A stretch of 64,000 bases of DNA from Bradyrhizobium sp. AUGA SZCCT0283 (GTDB lineage: Bacteria > Pseudomonadota > Alphaproteobacteria > Rhizobiales > Xanthobacteraceae). Shown one piece after another: positions 16,281-23,329 of the stretch (positions are counted from its first letter, which is position 1; every line of letters starts with the position of its first letter). The notes beneath the pieces are model-generated. The model was not told the origin of the DNA. It ran no database searches and was given only the letters and a program-made list of their open reading frames with translations. A program made the translations under genes and the position numbers. The DNA lies in contig NZ_JAFCLU010000025.1 of the NCBI RefSeq assembly GCF_018130385.1, forward strand, positions 1-64,000, in the 5' to 3' direction.

Positions 16281-16835
16281 ATGCGCCGTTTGATGCTGCT
16301 GCGTCACGCCAAGACCGAACACGACGCGCCTTCGGGCCATGACCAGGACCGCCGTCTCGACGAGCGCGGCCGGAGGGATGCCGCCGCCATCGGAACCTGG
16401 ATCGGCCGGCATCCACCCTTTCCCGATTCCGTTCTGGTTTCGACCGCGGTGCGGGCGCGGCAGACCTGGGAGATCGCGCGCGATGCGATGAAGGATGCCG
16501 TGCGGGAGCGGTCGCCGCAGCCCCAGGTCGAATTGCTCGACGAACTCTACGGCGCCGAGCCGGCGCAGCTCCTGCGGATCATCCGCATGGCCGAGGTCAC
16601 CGATCCCGCGCGCTTGATGCTGATTGGCCACAATCCGGGCATGCATGAACTGGCCTTGATGCTCGCCGGCAGCGGCGACGCGGCGGCGAAGAAGTCACTT
16701 GAGGACAATCTGCCAACCGCTGGCCTTGCCATCCTGGATTTTGCGATCGACGACTGGAGCGAAGTGGCGTTCCGCCGCGGCAAACTCGTGCGCTTCACCA
16801 GCCCGAAATTGCTGAAGCAGGCGCTGGACGATTGA
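16281..16835 (+). CDS. sixA: SixA-type phosphohistidine phosphatase
   Basis: Predicted 184-residue histidine phosphatase of the short SixA branch. SixA-type enzymes remove phosphate from phosphohistidine, for example on Hpt domains or PTS proteins. The catalytic motif LLRHAKTEH is at residues 6-14 (Arg8, His9), and the second histidine is in LIGHNPGMHE. The start has no strong ribosome-binding site but directly precedes the motif. The gene is divergent from the PuuB-like gene; a degenerate repeat follows it. The exact substrate is not known. Confidence 0.85.
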   Translation: MRRLMLLRHAKTEHDAPSGHDQDRRLDERGRRDAAAIGTWIGRHPPFPDSVLVSTAVRARQTWEIARDAMKDAVRERSPQPQVELLDELYGAEPAQLLRIIRMAEVTDPARLMLIGHNPGMHELALMLAGSGDAAAKKSLEDNLPTAGLAILDFAIDDWSEVAFRRGKLVRFTSPKLLKQALDD

Positions 16836-16885
16836 AGCAGGCGGACATCGCTGCCCCGCCATGCTAAGCTTTTCACGACCCGGAT

Positions 16886-16980
16886 TTCGAGCGAATTGAG
16901 AACAAGTTCGCGTAAAAGAAAACACGTCAAAACAAAAGGCTAGAGCCCGATCCTGATAAATCAGGATCGAACGGGCTCAA
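16886..16980. repeat. Dispersed repeat with hairpin between sixA and the usp gene
   Basis: The segment TTTCGAGCGAA...GTTCGCGT...AAACACGTCAAA...TAGAGCCCG is a diverged copy of the element at 60483-60580. Its right part is an inverted repeat (GATCCTGA / TCAGGATC inside GAGCCCG / CGGGCTC, 16943-16978). The element ends 15 bases before the usp start, so it sits in that gene's leader or promoter region. Confidence 0.6.
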
Positions 16981-16994
16981 GGCAGGAGGCGCAG

Positions 16995-17420
16995 ATGTTC
17001 AAGTCGATTCTCGTGCCGCTCGATCTCGCCGACACTGACCTCGCCAAGCCCGCAATCGCGACCGCCGCGACGCTGTCGCGGACCTGGAACGGCTCGGTGC
17101 GCCTGCTCAACGTATTGCCAATGACGCCGGCGATGCTGGCGGAATATGTGCCGGCCGATTTCGACGCCCAGCAGCGCGCCACCTCGGAAGAAGCGCTCGC
17201 CATCGTAGCGAAGGAATCCGGCATCGAGGCGTCGCGCATTTCCACCGCAGTGCGACAGGGTGGCATCTATCACGAGATCCTCGAAGAGGCGGCGGCAATC
17301 AAGGCCGACCTGATCGTGATGACCTCGCACCGGCCGGCAATGCGGACCTATTTCCTCGGCTCCAACGCCGGCCATGTGGTGCGCTATGCCCCGTGCTCGG
17401 TGCTGGTGGTGCGGCACTGA
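16995..17420 (+). CDS. Universal stress protein, UspA family
   Basis: Predicted 141-residue single-domain Usp protein. It starts MFKSILVPLDLADTD, the usual first strand and nucleotide-binding loop. It ends GSNAGHVVRYAPCSVLVVRH, where the G-x(n)-G-(S/T/V) loop and the PCSVLVV strand are typical. A strong AGGAGG precedes the ATG. Usp proteins bind ATP or act in stress survival; the specific role is unknown. The gene immediately follows a dispersed palindromic element. Confidence 0.9.
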   Translation: MFKSILVPLDLADTDLAKPAIATAATLSRTWNGSVRLLNVLPMTPAMLAEYVPADFDAQQRATSEEALAIVAKESGIEASRISTAVRQGGIYHEILEEAAAIKADLIVMTSHRPAMRTYFLGSNAGHVVRYAPCSVLVVRH

Positions 17421-17457
17421 GACGTAACGGCGCCGCTGAGTCGCGACGCCGGACGCT

Positions 17458-17694
17458 CTACATGATCCGACCAAAATCCGGATCGACGACGCCGCGCACG
17501 GCCGATTCAATCCGGCTGCGCTCGATGCCGATATCGCGGAGCGCACGATCGTCCAATTCGCTCAGTGTCTGGATGGCCTGGCGGCGTGCAAGATAGGTGA
17601 CGATGCCGTTCACCCAGCTTCCGAGGACGCGGAAGAATCCGCCCGCGACGCTTTGGGGAGCAGGCTGGCCTGCCGTCGAATAGATCGTGGTCAT
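17458..17694 (-). CDS. DUF1127 small protein
   Basis: Predicted 78-residue protein whose C-terminal half carries the DUF1127 pattern ARRQAIQTLSELDDRALRDI followed by GIERSRIESAVRG. DUF1127 proteins are small Arg-rich factors. In some Alphaproteobacteria they affect RNA turnover and phosphate or carbon adaptation, but the role of this long form is unknown. The ATG at 17694 follows AAGGAG; the frame continues to 17880 without a better start. It is divergent from the MocR regulator and converges with the usp gene. Confidence 0.85.
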   Translation of the reverse strand: MTTIYSTAGQPAPQSVAGGFFRVLGSWVNGIVTYLARRQAIQTLSELDDRALRDIGIERSRIESAVRGVVDPDFGRIM

Positions 17695-17780
17695 CGCACT
17701 TCTCCTTGCTTTCACGCGGCAAGCCGCTGCCGCCGGCGCAAACGCTTGCGAAAGCGCCTGCACCCTAATGGACCGATTGT

Positions 17781-17871
17781 TTGCACCCCTCTCAGTGCAA
17801 TCTCTGGCTTGATGGTTCCAAAATGATCCGATACACTCCTCGGTGCAAGGAAAACATTGCTCTCGGTGCAA
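17781..17871. promoter_or_regulatory. Repeated GTGCAA operator-like sites upstream of the MocR gene
   Basis: Three direct copies of CTC(A/G)GTGCAA lie at 17791-17800, 17839-17848 and 17862-17871. An inverted copy, TTGCAC, is at 17781-17786. The last copy ends two bases before the MocR ATG. A weak promoter-like pair (TTGATG about 17809, ATACAC about 17831) lies between copies 1 and 2. MocR/GntR regulators typically bind direct repeats in their own promoters, so these are good candidates for an autoregulatory operator. Confidence 0.5.
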
Positions 17872-17873
17872 TA

Positions 17874-19214
17874 ATGTCAAAGTTCGAGTACCTGAAGCTT
17901 GCCGATACCGTCGCCGCCGAGATCGCCAATGGCGCGCTCAAGCCCGGCGACCGCCTGCCGCCGCAGCGCAGCTTTGCCTATGAACGCAAGATCGCCGTCT
18001 CGACCGCGAGCCGCGTCTACACCGAGCTGTTGCGCCGCGGCCTCGTGGTCGGCGAAGTCGGGCGCGGCACGTTCGTGTCGGGCGAGACGCGCCGCGGTAT
18101 CGCCATGCCGACTGAGCCGCGCGGTGCGCGCATCGATCTGGAAGTGAACTATCCGATCCTGCCGACGCAATCGGCGATGATCGCAAGAAGCCTTGCGGGG
18201 CTGGAACGCCCCGAAGTGCTCGATCTCGCGCTGCGGCACTCGACCACGGCAGGCACACAGGCGGCACGGACCATTTCCGCCGAGTTTCTCTCCCGCGAGG
18301 ACTGGTCCCCGGCCGCCGATCAACTCGTCTTCACCGCAAACGGCAGGCAATGCATCGCCGCGGCGCTGGCGGCGATGGTGCCGAGCGGCGGCCGCTGCGG
18401 CGTCGAGGCGCTGACCTATCCCTTCATCAAGGACATTGCCGCCAGACTCGGCGTCACGCTGGTGCCGCTTGCGATGGACGAGAACGGCCTTCGCCCGGAC
18501 GCGGTGCAGAAGGCGCACCGCGAAGCGCATTTGTCGGCGCTGTACGTTCAGCCGACGATTCAAAATCCGCTCGGCATGACCATGCCGCAGGCGCGCCGGG
18601 CCGACCTGCTTCGCGTCGTCGAGAAGCTCGGGCTCACCGTCATCGAAGACACGGTCTATGGCTTTCTCGACGAAGAAACGCCGATGGCCGCGCTGGCGCC
18701 GGATAGCTGCATCACGCTCGACAGCCTGTCGAAGAAGGTGGCGCCCGGCCTTGCGCTCGGTTTCATCGTCTCGCCGCCGCGCCTGCGCGAGCGCATCATG
18801 GCTGCGGTTCGCTCGGGCGGCTGGACGGCTTCAGGATTTGCCTTTGCCGCCGGACAGCGGCTGATGGCGGATGGCACGGTGGCCGAGCTGTCACGCCTGA
18901 AACGGATCGACGCGGCGCGGCGCCAGCAGATGGCGGCCAGATACCTCGCCGGCTTCGAAATCCAGGCCAACGTCAAATCCTACCATCTCTGGCTCACCCT
19001 GCCCCAGCATTGGCGCTCGCAGACATTCGTCGCGGCCGCGGCCCGGCGCGACATCGCGCTGACGCCTTCGACCACCTTCGCCGTGATCCCCGGCCATGCC
19101 CCCAACGCCGTCCGCCTGGCGCTCGGCGCCCCCAGCACCGAACAGCTCGATCTGGCGCTGCGAACGCTTTCGGGAATGCTGACGGCGAAAGAAGACGTCG
19201 ATACGACCGAGTAG
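17874..19214 (+). CDS. MocR-type GntR/aminotransferase transcriptional regulator
   Basis: Predicted 446-residue regulator. The winged-helix GntR domain (about residues 1-75) contains GDRLPPQRSFAYERKIAVST. A linker follows, then a class I aminotransferase-like domain with the PLP lysine at residue 287 in DSLSKKVAPG. MocR proteins use PLP to sense amino acids, GABA, taurine or vitamin B6; the ligand here is unknown. I chose the ATG at 17874 because upstream residues do not fit a GntR N-terminus, although no clear ribosome-binding site is seen. It is divergent from the DUF1127 gene. Confidence 0.87.
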   Translation: MSKFEYLKLADTVAAEIANGALKPGDRLPPQRSFAYERKIAVSTASRVYTELLRRGLVVGEVGRGTFVSGETRRGIAMPTEPRGARIDLEVNYPILPTQSAMIARSLAGLERPEVLDLALRHSTTAGTQAARTISAEFLSREDWSPAADQLVFTANGRQCIAAALAAMVPSGGRCGVEALTYPFIKDIAARLGVTLVPLAMDENGLRPDAVQKAHREAHLSALYVQPTIQNPLGMTMPQARRADLLRVVEKLGLTVIEDTVYGFLDEETPMAALAPDSCITLDSLSKKVAPGLALGFIVSPPRLRERIMAAVRSGGWTASGFAFAAGQRLMADGTVAELSRLKRIDAARRQQMAARYLAGFEIQANVKSYHLWLTLPQHWRSQTFVAAAARRDIALTPSTTFAVIPGHAPNAVRLALGAPSTEQLDLALRTLSGMLTAKEDVDTTE

Positions 19215-19216
19215 AT

Positions 19217-19824
19217 CTACCGGTCGCGCGTTTCGCATGCCGGCCACTCCGCGATAAAGCCCCTCGCCTTGTACGTCTCGATCTTGTCCCATTCATTGAG
19301 CATGCGGCGCGAGAATTCGGCGTCGGTGTGCCAAAGCGCCCGCGGCGTCCTGAAACTGTCGACCATGACCAGCATCTTCTCCACTTCCGGCCAGTGCCGG
19401 TGCAGCGTCATCGGATAGCGGCGCGCCGTCCAGGTATTGCCGAGACAGATCACGCGGCGGATGTTGGCGAGCCCGAGCGCGGCATCGATGATCGGCAGCG
19501 AGAAGATCACGTTCTCGCCGGTGTTCATCGCACGGTCCTCTCTCAGGATGATGGCAGCCGGAACGCCGCGCGCGACCATTCACCGGCAATGATCTCGCAT
19601 TCCGACAGATCGGATCCCTCCGTCACGCCGCCGCTCACGATCGCCCAGCGAAAATACCCCCTCCGCCACAGCCGGCAGGCTTCATCGACGCGCTCGTCGA
19701 CGTCCGCGCGCGTGCCGAACACGAACAGCAGGTCGGCCGGCCGTAACGGTGTCTTGATCAGATGCCGCGCATTGATCGCGGCAATCTCGGCCTCCGTCGG
19801 CGATCGCGTCGTTGGGGTTGTCAC
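19217..19824 (-). pseudogene. YdcF/SanA-type DUF218 protein, split by a frameshift
   Basis: Two overlapping minus-strand frames together encode one DUF218 protein. The first part, from a GTG at 19824, contains DLLFVFGTRADVDERV and WAIVSGGVTEGSDLSECEII, then runs off-family after about 19582 and stops at 19543. The second frame, from 19579, continues with GVPAAIILREDRAMNTGENV and VICLGNTWTARRYPM, and stops at 19217. A single-base change near 19580 would restore one protein of about 200 residues. This is either a recent inactivating mutation or a sequence error. DUF218 proteins act in envelope biogenesis in some bacteria. Confidence 0.7.
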
Positions 19825-19918
19825 GGCAACTCGCCTGTTATCAGGAACGCCGCACAGAGTGCCGCGCCCTGCGGCGCTTCGCGAAATCACATTTCGTGTC
19901 GCTTGATTGCGAACAAGG

Positions 19919-20524
19919 CTACGGCAGCAATGTCTCGGGAAGCCCGTCGAACGAATATCTGCGCGGCCGGTTGCGCTTGATGAAGCCGCCGATGGTCCAG
20001 GCAAACCAAACCGCGATGCCCACCAGAAACAACGCGCCGGTGAATTCGGAAGTGGCAAGCGCCCGGACGAAAAGTCCGATCATGGCGATGGCCAGCAACA
20101 CCAGCATCGCAACCGCCATGGCATAGGTCACCGTCCCGATGCCGCCGATCAGGGAAGCCTTGCTGCCTGCCTCCTTCATCCTTCGATGCAGTTCGGTGAC
20201 AAAGGCGCGGTAGTCCTGATCCTGCGGCGTCATCAACGAGACAGTCTGCCAGGTCGTCGAAAGGATGGCGATCCGTTCGCCGCCGGCCCTCTCGATATCG
20301 GCGCGAAAGCGACGGGATTGCATCGACATCGGCCGATACGACAGACGGATCGAAGCGATATCGGCATAGGGCCACACGCCGGACCGGCGGCCCATCTGCC
20401 ACGACAATCCGGCGTCCGTCAGTTCGAATTGATACGCCGACGAGATCAGTGACGCCTTGTAGGCGTAGCTGATCGTGCGCGCCCCCTCGCCTTCCCTGGC
20501 CTGGTTCGGTAGTGATGTCGGCAA
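19919..20524 (-). CDS. Membrane protein of unknown function
   Basis: Predicted 201-residue protein. The first ~110 residues look like a soluble beta-rich domain (LTDAGLSWQMGRRSGVWPYADI and following), resembling the PH-like domains of some bacterial membrane proteins. Two hydrophobic segments follow at about 125-150 and 160-180, and a basic tail ends RPRRYSFDGLPETLLP. No enzyme motif is seen. It is divergent from the small membrane-protein gene at 20595, with only 70 bases between their starts. Confidence 0.65.
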   Translation of the reverse strand: MPTSLPNQAREGEGARTISYAYKASLISSAYQFELTDAGLSWQMGRRSGVWPYADIASIRLSYRPMSMQSRRFRADIERAGGERIAILSTTWQTVSLMTPQDQDYRAFVTELHRRMKEAGSKASLIGGIGTVTYAMAVAMLVLLAIAMIGLFVRALATSEFTGALFLVGIAVWFAWTIGGFIKRNRPRRYSFDGLPETLLP

Positions 20525-20594
20525 TTCAAGATATCCCGCGTCGTTTGAAGCCGCCTGCTTGCGCGGCGAGCCGGCTTTACCTTACAAGCGGGCC

Positions 20595-21029
20595 ATGGCC
20601 GAGACGACTTATTTTCCGCGCCGCCTGATCCTGGCCGGCGCGATTGTTTCCGGTGTGCTGCTGGCGCTGGCCGTGCACATGCTTGGCGCGCGTTACGGAC
20701 TCGATCTCGGCGGCCTGTGGCGGTCCGATACCAGCGAATTCATGCCCGCGGGCGCGGCGATCGCCTGGTGGCTGATCGCAACCGTGGGCTTTTCCGGCGG
20801 CTATTTCACCGCCAACCTGATGCACAGCGCGGCCTCGGGCCAAATTCCGCAGCGGATGCGCCAGTTCCTGATCGCCGTCGGCGTGCTGATCCTCGCCGGC
20901 GCGGGACAGGCCGCCTCGGCGCCGAGCCCGGTCCCGACCATTTCGGGCGTGCTGGCGGGCCTTGCAGCGTTATGCCTCGGCGCGGCAATGGCGTTCTGCG
21001 GCGCGCACTTCGCTTTGCGCAAAGCTTGA
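20595..21029 (+). CDS. Small four-helix membrane protein of unknown function
   Basis: Predicted 144-residue integral membrane protein with hydrophobic segments at about residues 10-32, 55-75, 90-108 and 115-135. I do not recognise a family. I chose the ATG at 20595 (MAETTYFPRR) because it directly precedes the first membrane segment. The stop codon lies at the start of a 16-bp tandem repeat, and the 3' end overlaps the open frame of an EAL-domain remnant on the other strand. Confidence 0.55.
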   Translation: MAETTYFPRRLILAGAIVSGVLLALAVHMLGARYGLDLGGLWRSDTSEFMPAGAAIAWWLIATVGFSGGYFTANLMHSAASGQIPQRMRQFLIAVGVLILAGAGQAASAPSPVPTISGVLAGLAALCLGAAMAFCGAHFALRKA

Positions 21030-21215
21030 AGAAACGGGGCTTGAAGAAACGGGGCTTGAGGAATCCCAGGCGACGACCCGCGCCCGTGCTTTCGACAGCA
21101 TCGTTTCCACCTCGGCTACGGGATGCGGCGGGCTGAACAAATAGCCTTGCGCCTGTGTGCAGCCTTGCTGGCGCAAGAGGTCGAACTGCGTATCGGTCTC
21201 GACGCCTTCGGCCAT
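20970..21215 (-). pseudogene. Remnant of an EAL-domain (c-di-GMP phosphodiesterase) gene
   Basis: The minus-strand frame reads AEGVETDTQFDLLRQQGCTQ followed by AQGYLFSPPHPVAEVETML. This is the last ~40 residues of an EAL domain, including the conserved AEGVET and G-C-x(3)-QGYLFSxP blocks. The catalytic EAL core is absent. The sequence just upstream (beyond about 21230) is a hairpin and then the ferritin-like gene. It is therefore a truncated 3' scrap. A low-complexity SSSPVSSSPVSSS tail follows, made by a 16-bp tandem repeat at 21024-21062. Confidence 0.6.
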
Positions 21216-21237
21216 GGCGGCGACCCGGCATGGAAAT

Positions 21238-21266
21238 GCCGCGCGAGGTGCCCCGCGCGGCTTTTT
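21238..21266. terminator. Hairpin with T-run between the EAL remnant and the YciE-type gene
   Basis: GCCGCGCG (21238-21245) pairs with CGCGCGGC (21254-21261), with an eight-base loop and TTTTT on the plus strand. It is also just downstream of the minus-strand YciE-type gene, where it could protect or end that transcript. Confidence 0.5.
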
Positions 21267-21286
21267 GCCTCATTCAACAGCAGAAA

Positions 21287-21793
21287 TCAGCTTGCGGCCT
21301 TGAGGTTGACCTTGCCTTCCGCCAGCGAGGTCAGCTTCTGGTCGGTGATCTTTTCCTCGTCCAGCGTCTTTTGCAGGATGCTGGCGCAGTCATTGCGTCC
21401 AAGCTGCCGCGCCCACGCGATCAGGCTGCCGTAGCGGGTGATCTCATAGTGTTCGGCGGCCTGCGCGGCGTCGATCAGGGCTGCGTCAAGCACAGCCTTG
21501 TCAGCGACCTCGCCCGCAACTTCGTCGGCTTCCTCGATGATGCCGTCGATCGCCGGGCAATCGACCGCCTTCACCTCGGCGCCGTGCATGCGGAATACCT
21601 CCTCAAGGCGCTGCACATGCGTCCTGGTTTCATCGAGATGTGTCAAAAAGCCCTGTTTAAGCTGCTTGTCAGTCGCTTTTTCCGCCATCTTCGGCAGGGC
21701 CTTCACGAGTTGTTTCTCCGCGTAATAGATGTCCTGCAATTGATGCATGAACAGGTCGTTCATGGTCTTGATGTCTTTGGTGAAGAGTCCCAT
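21287..21793 (-). CDS. YciE/YciF-type ferritin-like protein (DUF892)
   Basis: Predicted 168-residue four-helix protein of the DUF892 family, ferritin-like diiron proteins linked to stress. Features are the start MGLFTKDIKTMNDLFMHQLQ, DIYYAEKQLVKALPKMAEKA, then LDETRTHVQRLEEVF and AAEHYEITRYGSL. The Glu and His residues in these helices (AEKQ, DETRTHVQRLE, AAEHYE) are the usual metal ligands. The ATG at 21793 is preceded by AAGGAT. The frame is open to 21862 but the extra residues do not fit the family. A general-stress promoter-like sequence lies about 90 bases upstream. Confidence 0.9.
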   Translation of the reverse strand: MGLFTKDIKTMNDLFMHQLQDIYYAEKQLVKALPKMAEKATDKQLKQGFLTHLDETRTHVQRLEEVFRMHGAEVKAVDCPAIDGIIEEADEVAGEVADKAVLDAALIDAAQAAEHYEITRYGSLIAWARQLGRNDCASILQKTLDEEKITDQKLTSLAEGKVNLKAAS

Positions 21794-22176
21794 TGCGATC
21801 ATCCTTCGTTTGGGGAACATGCCGGCACAGGCCTTTTTTCCGGCCAGACGCGCGCGCTTCATGTTCGATGCTGATGGGAAGCTAACCGGCGCGCGAAAAG
21901 GATGTTCCTAAGGCCTCGAAAACGCCGTGATGGAACGGACAGAACGGCAAAATGAGCGCGCGGAACGGACCTCGTTGCGACTCAAAATCGTTAACGCGGC
22001 GACATATGTAGGGCGTATGACAGAGACGGCGAACGGAGCCAAAAGGCATGCTTGTCAAGGGCTGCACAACGGCCCTGTTTTGGCTTATGGATTTCGCGCA
22101 CGGTGCCTCTGACCGTCGACTGTCACCCTTCGTGACAGGTCCCATCTTTACGTATTGCCCCTCGCCGGGAGGATGA
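21794..22176. other. Divergent promoter region of the YciE-type and YbhN-type genes
   Basis: No gene is seen in these 383 bases. It must hold both divergent promoters. On the minus side there is a GGAAC-N16-GGTT match; on the plus side no clear promoter could be picked out. Confidence 0.5.
21884..21908 (-). promoter_or_regulatory. EcfG-like general stress promoter for the YciE-type gene
   Basis: On the minus strand GGAAC is followed after 16 bases by GGTT. The EcfG consensus in Rhizobiales is GGAAC-N16/17-CGTT, so there is one mismatch. It lies about 90 bases upstream of a gene family that is commonly part of the general stress regulon. Confidence 0.4.
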
Positions 22177-23232
22177 ATGCATCGGCTGCTGACCGCGCTC
22201 GGGCGTGGTTTCAAGGAGAAGATCGGCTGGAAACGGCTAGGGATCGCTGCGAGTCTCCTCATCGTCATCTTTGCGGTCACCACGCTGGTTCGCACCCTGA
22301 AAGGGGTGGACAGCGGAATTATCCTGACCGCGCTGACGGAGATTGCTCCGCATCGCATCGCGCTGGCCGCGCTGTGCGTGGTGGGGGCGTTTTGCACGCT
22401 GACCTTCTATGATTTCTTCGCATTGCGAACCATTGGCAAGACGCACGTGCCCTATCGCATCGCCGCGATGTCGAGCTTCACCAGTTACACCATCGGCCAC
22501 AACATCGGAGCCACCGTCTTTACCGGCGGCGCGATCCGGTTCCGGATCTATTCCGACTACGGCCTGACCGCGATCGATGTCGCAAAAATCTGCTTCCTCT
22601 CGGGCCTCACTTTCTGGCTCGGCAATCTGTTCGTGCTCGGCATGGGCATGGCCTGGCATCCCGAGGCGGCGTCGACGATGGACCTGTTGCCGCCGGCGAT
22701 GAACCGGCTGATCGCGATCGGCTGCCTTGCCGGCATCTCCGCCTATTTCGTCTGGCTGCTGATGGGCGAGGGTCGCCGCGAACTCGGTCAGAACGGCTGG
22801 AAGGTCGTGTTGCCCTCCGCCCGGCTGACGCTGCTGCAGGTTCTGATCGGCGTCGTCGATCTCGGCTTCTGCGCGCTGGCGATATACCTGTTGATGCCGA
22901 TGGAGCCGCATATCGATTTCGTTTCACTGGCGGTGGTGTTCATCCTGGCGACGCTGCTCGGCTTCGCCAGCCACGCGCCCGGCAGCATCGGCGTGTTCGA
23001 CGCCGCGATGCTGGTGGCGCTGCCGCAGTTCGGCAGGGAAGAGTTGCTGGCGACGCTGGTGGTGTTCCGGATCCTGTACTTCCTGATCCCCTTCGGCATC
23101 TCGATCTGGATCATGGGCACACGCGAACTCTGGCTCAGCGTGCTGCAACCCTGGCTGGAACGGCGCCGGCTCGGTGAAGCCTGCACGGCCAAGGCCCGGG
23201 TACGGCCACCGATCAAGGGCCGGCAATCCTGA
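22177..23232 (+). CDS. YbhN/UPF0104-type integral membrane protein
   Basis: Predicted 351-residue polytopic protein with about eight membrane segments, similar to the flippase/membrane domain of lysylphosphatidylglycerol synthase (MprF) and YbhN. Characteristic pieces are SYTIGHNIGATVFTGGAIRF (about residues 107-126) and GFASHAPGSIGVFDAAML. The soluble aminoacyl-transfer domain of MprF is missing, so lipid lysinylation is not predicted. The ATG at 22177 follows GGGAGG; another ATG lies at 22173 in a different frame. The SGNH hydrolase gene starts 97 bases downstream. Confidence 0.8.
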   Translation: MHRLLTALGRGFKEKIGWKRLGIAASLLIVIFAVTTLVRTLKGVDSGIILTALTEIAPHRIALAALCVVGAFCTLTFYDFFALRTIGKTHVPYRIAAMSSFTSYTIGHNIGATVFTGGAIRFRIYSDYGLTAIDVAKICFLSGLTFWLGNLFVLGMGMAWHPEAASTMDLLPPAMNRLIAIGCLAGISAYFVWLLMGEGRRELGQNGWKVVLPSARLTLLQVLIGVVDLGFCALAIYLLMPMEPHIDFVSLAVVFILATLLGFASHAPGSIGVFDAAMLVALPQFGREELLATLVVFRILYFLIPFGISIWIMGTRELWLSVLQPWLERRRLGEACTAKARVRPPIKGRQS

Positions 23233-23329
23233 GGCTGGTAACGGCGTCGTTATCTGCGCCGTCTGGTCTTTTGACGCAGAGCTGCCTCATTCTCTTATTT
23301 CTGCCTTACCGCTAACGTCAAACGACGCC

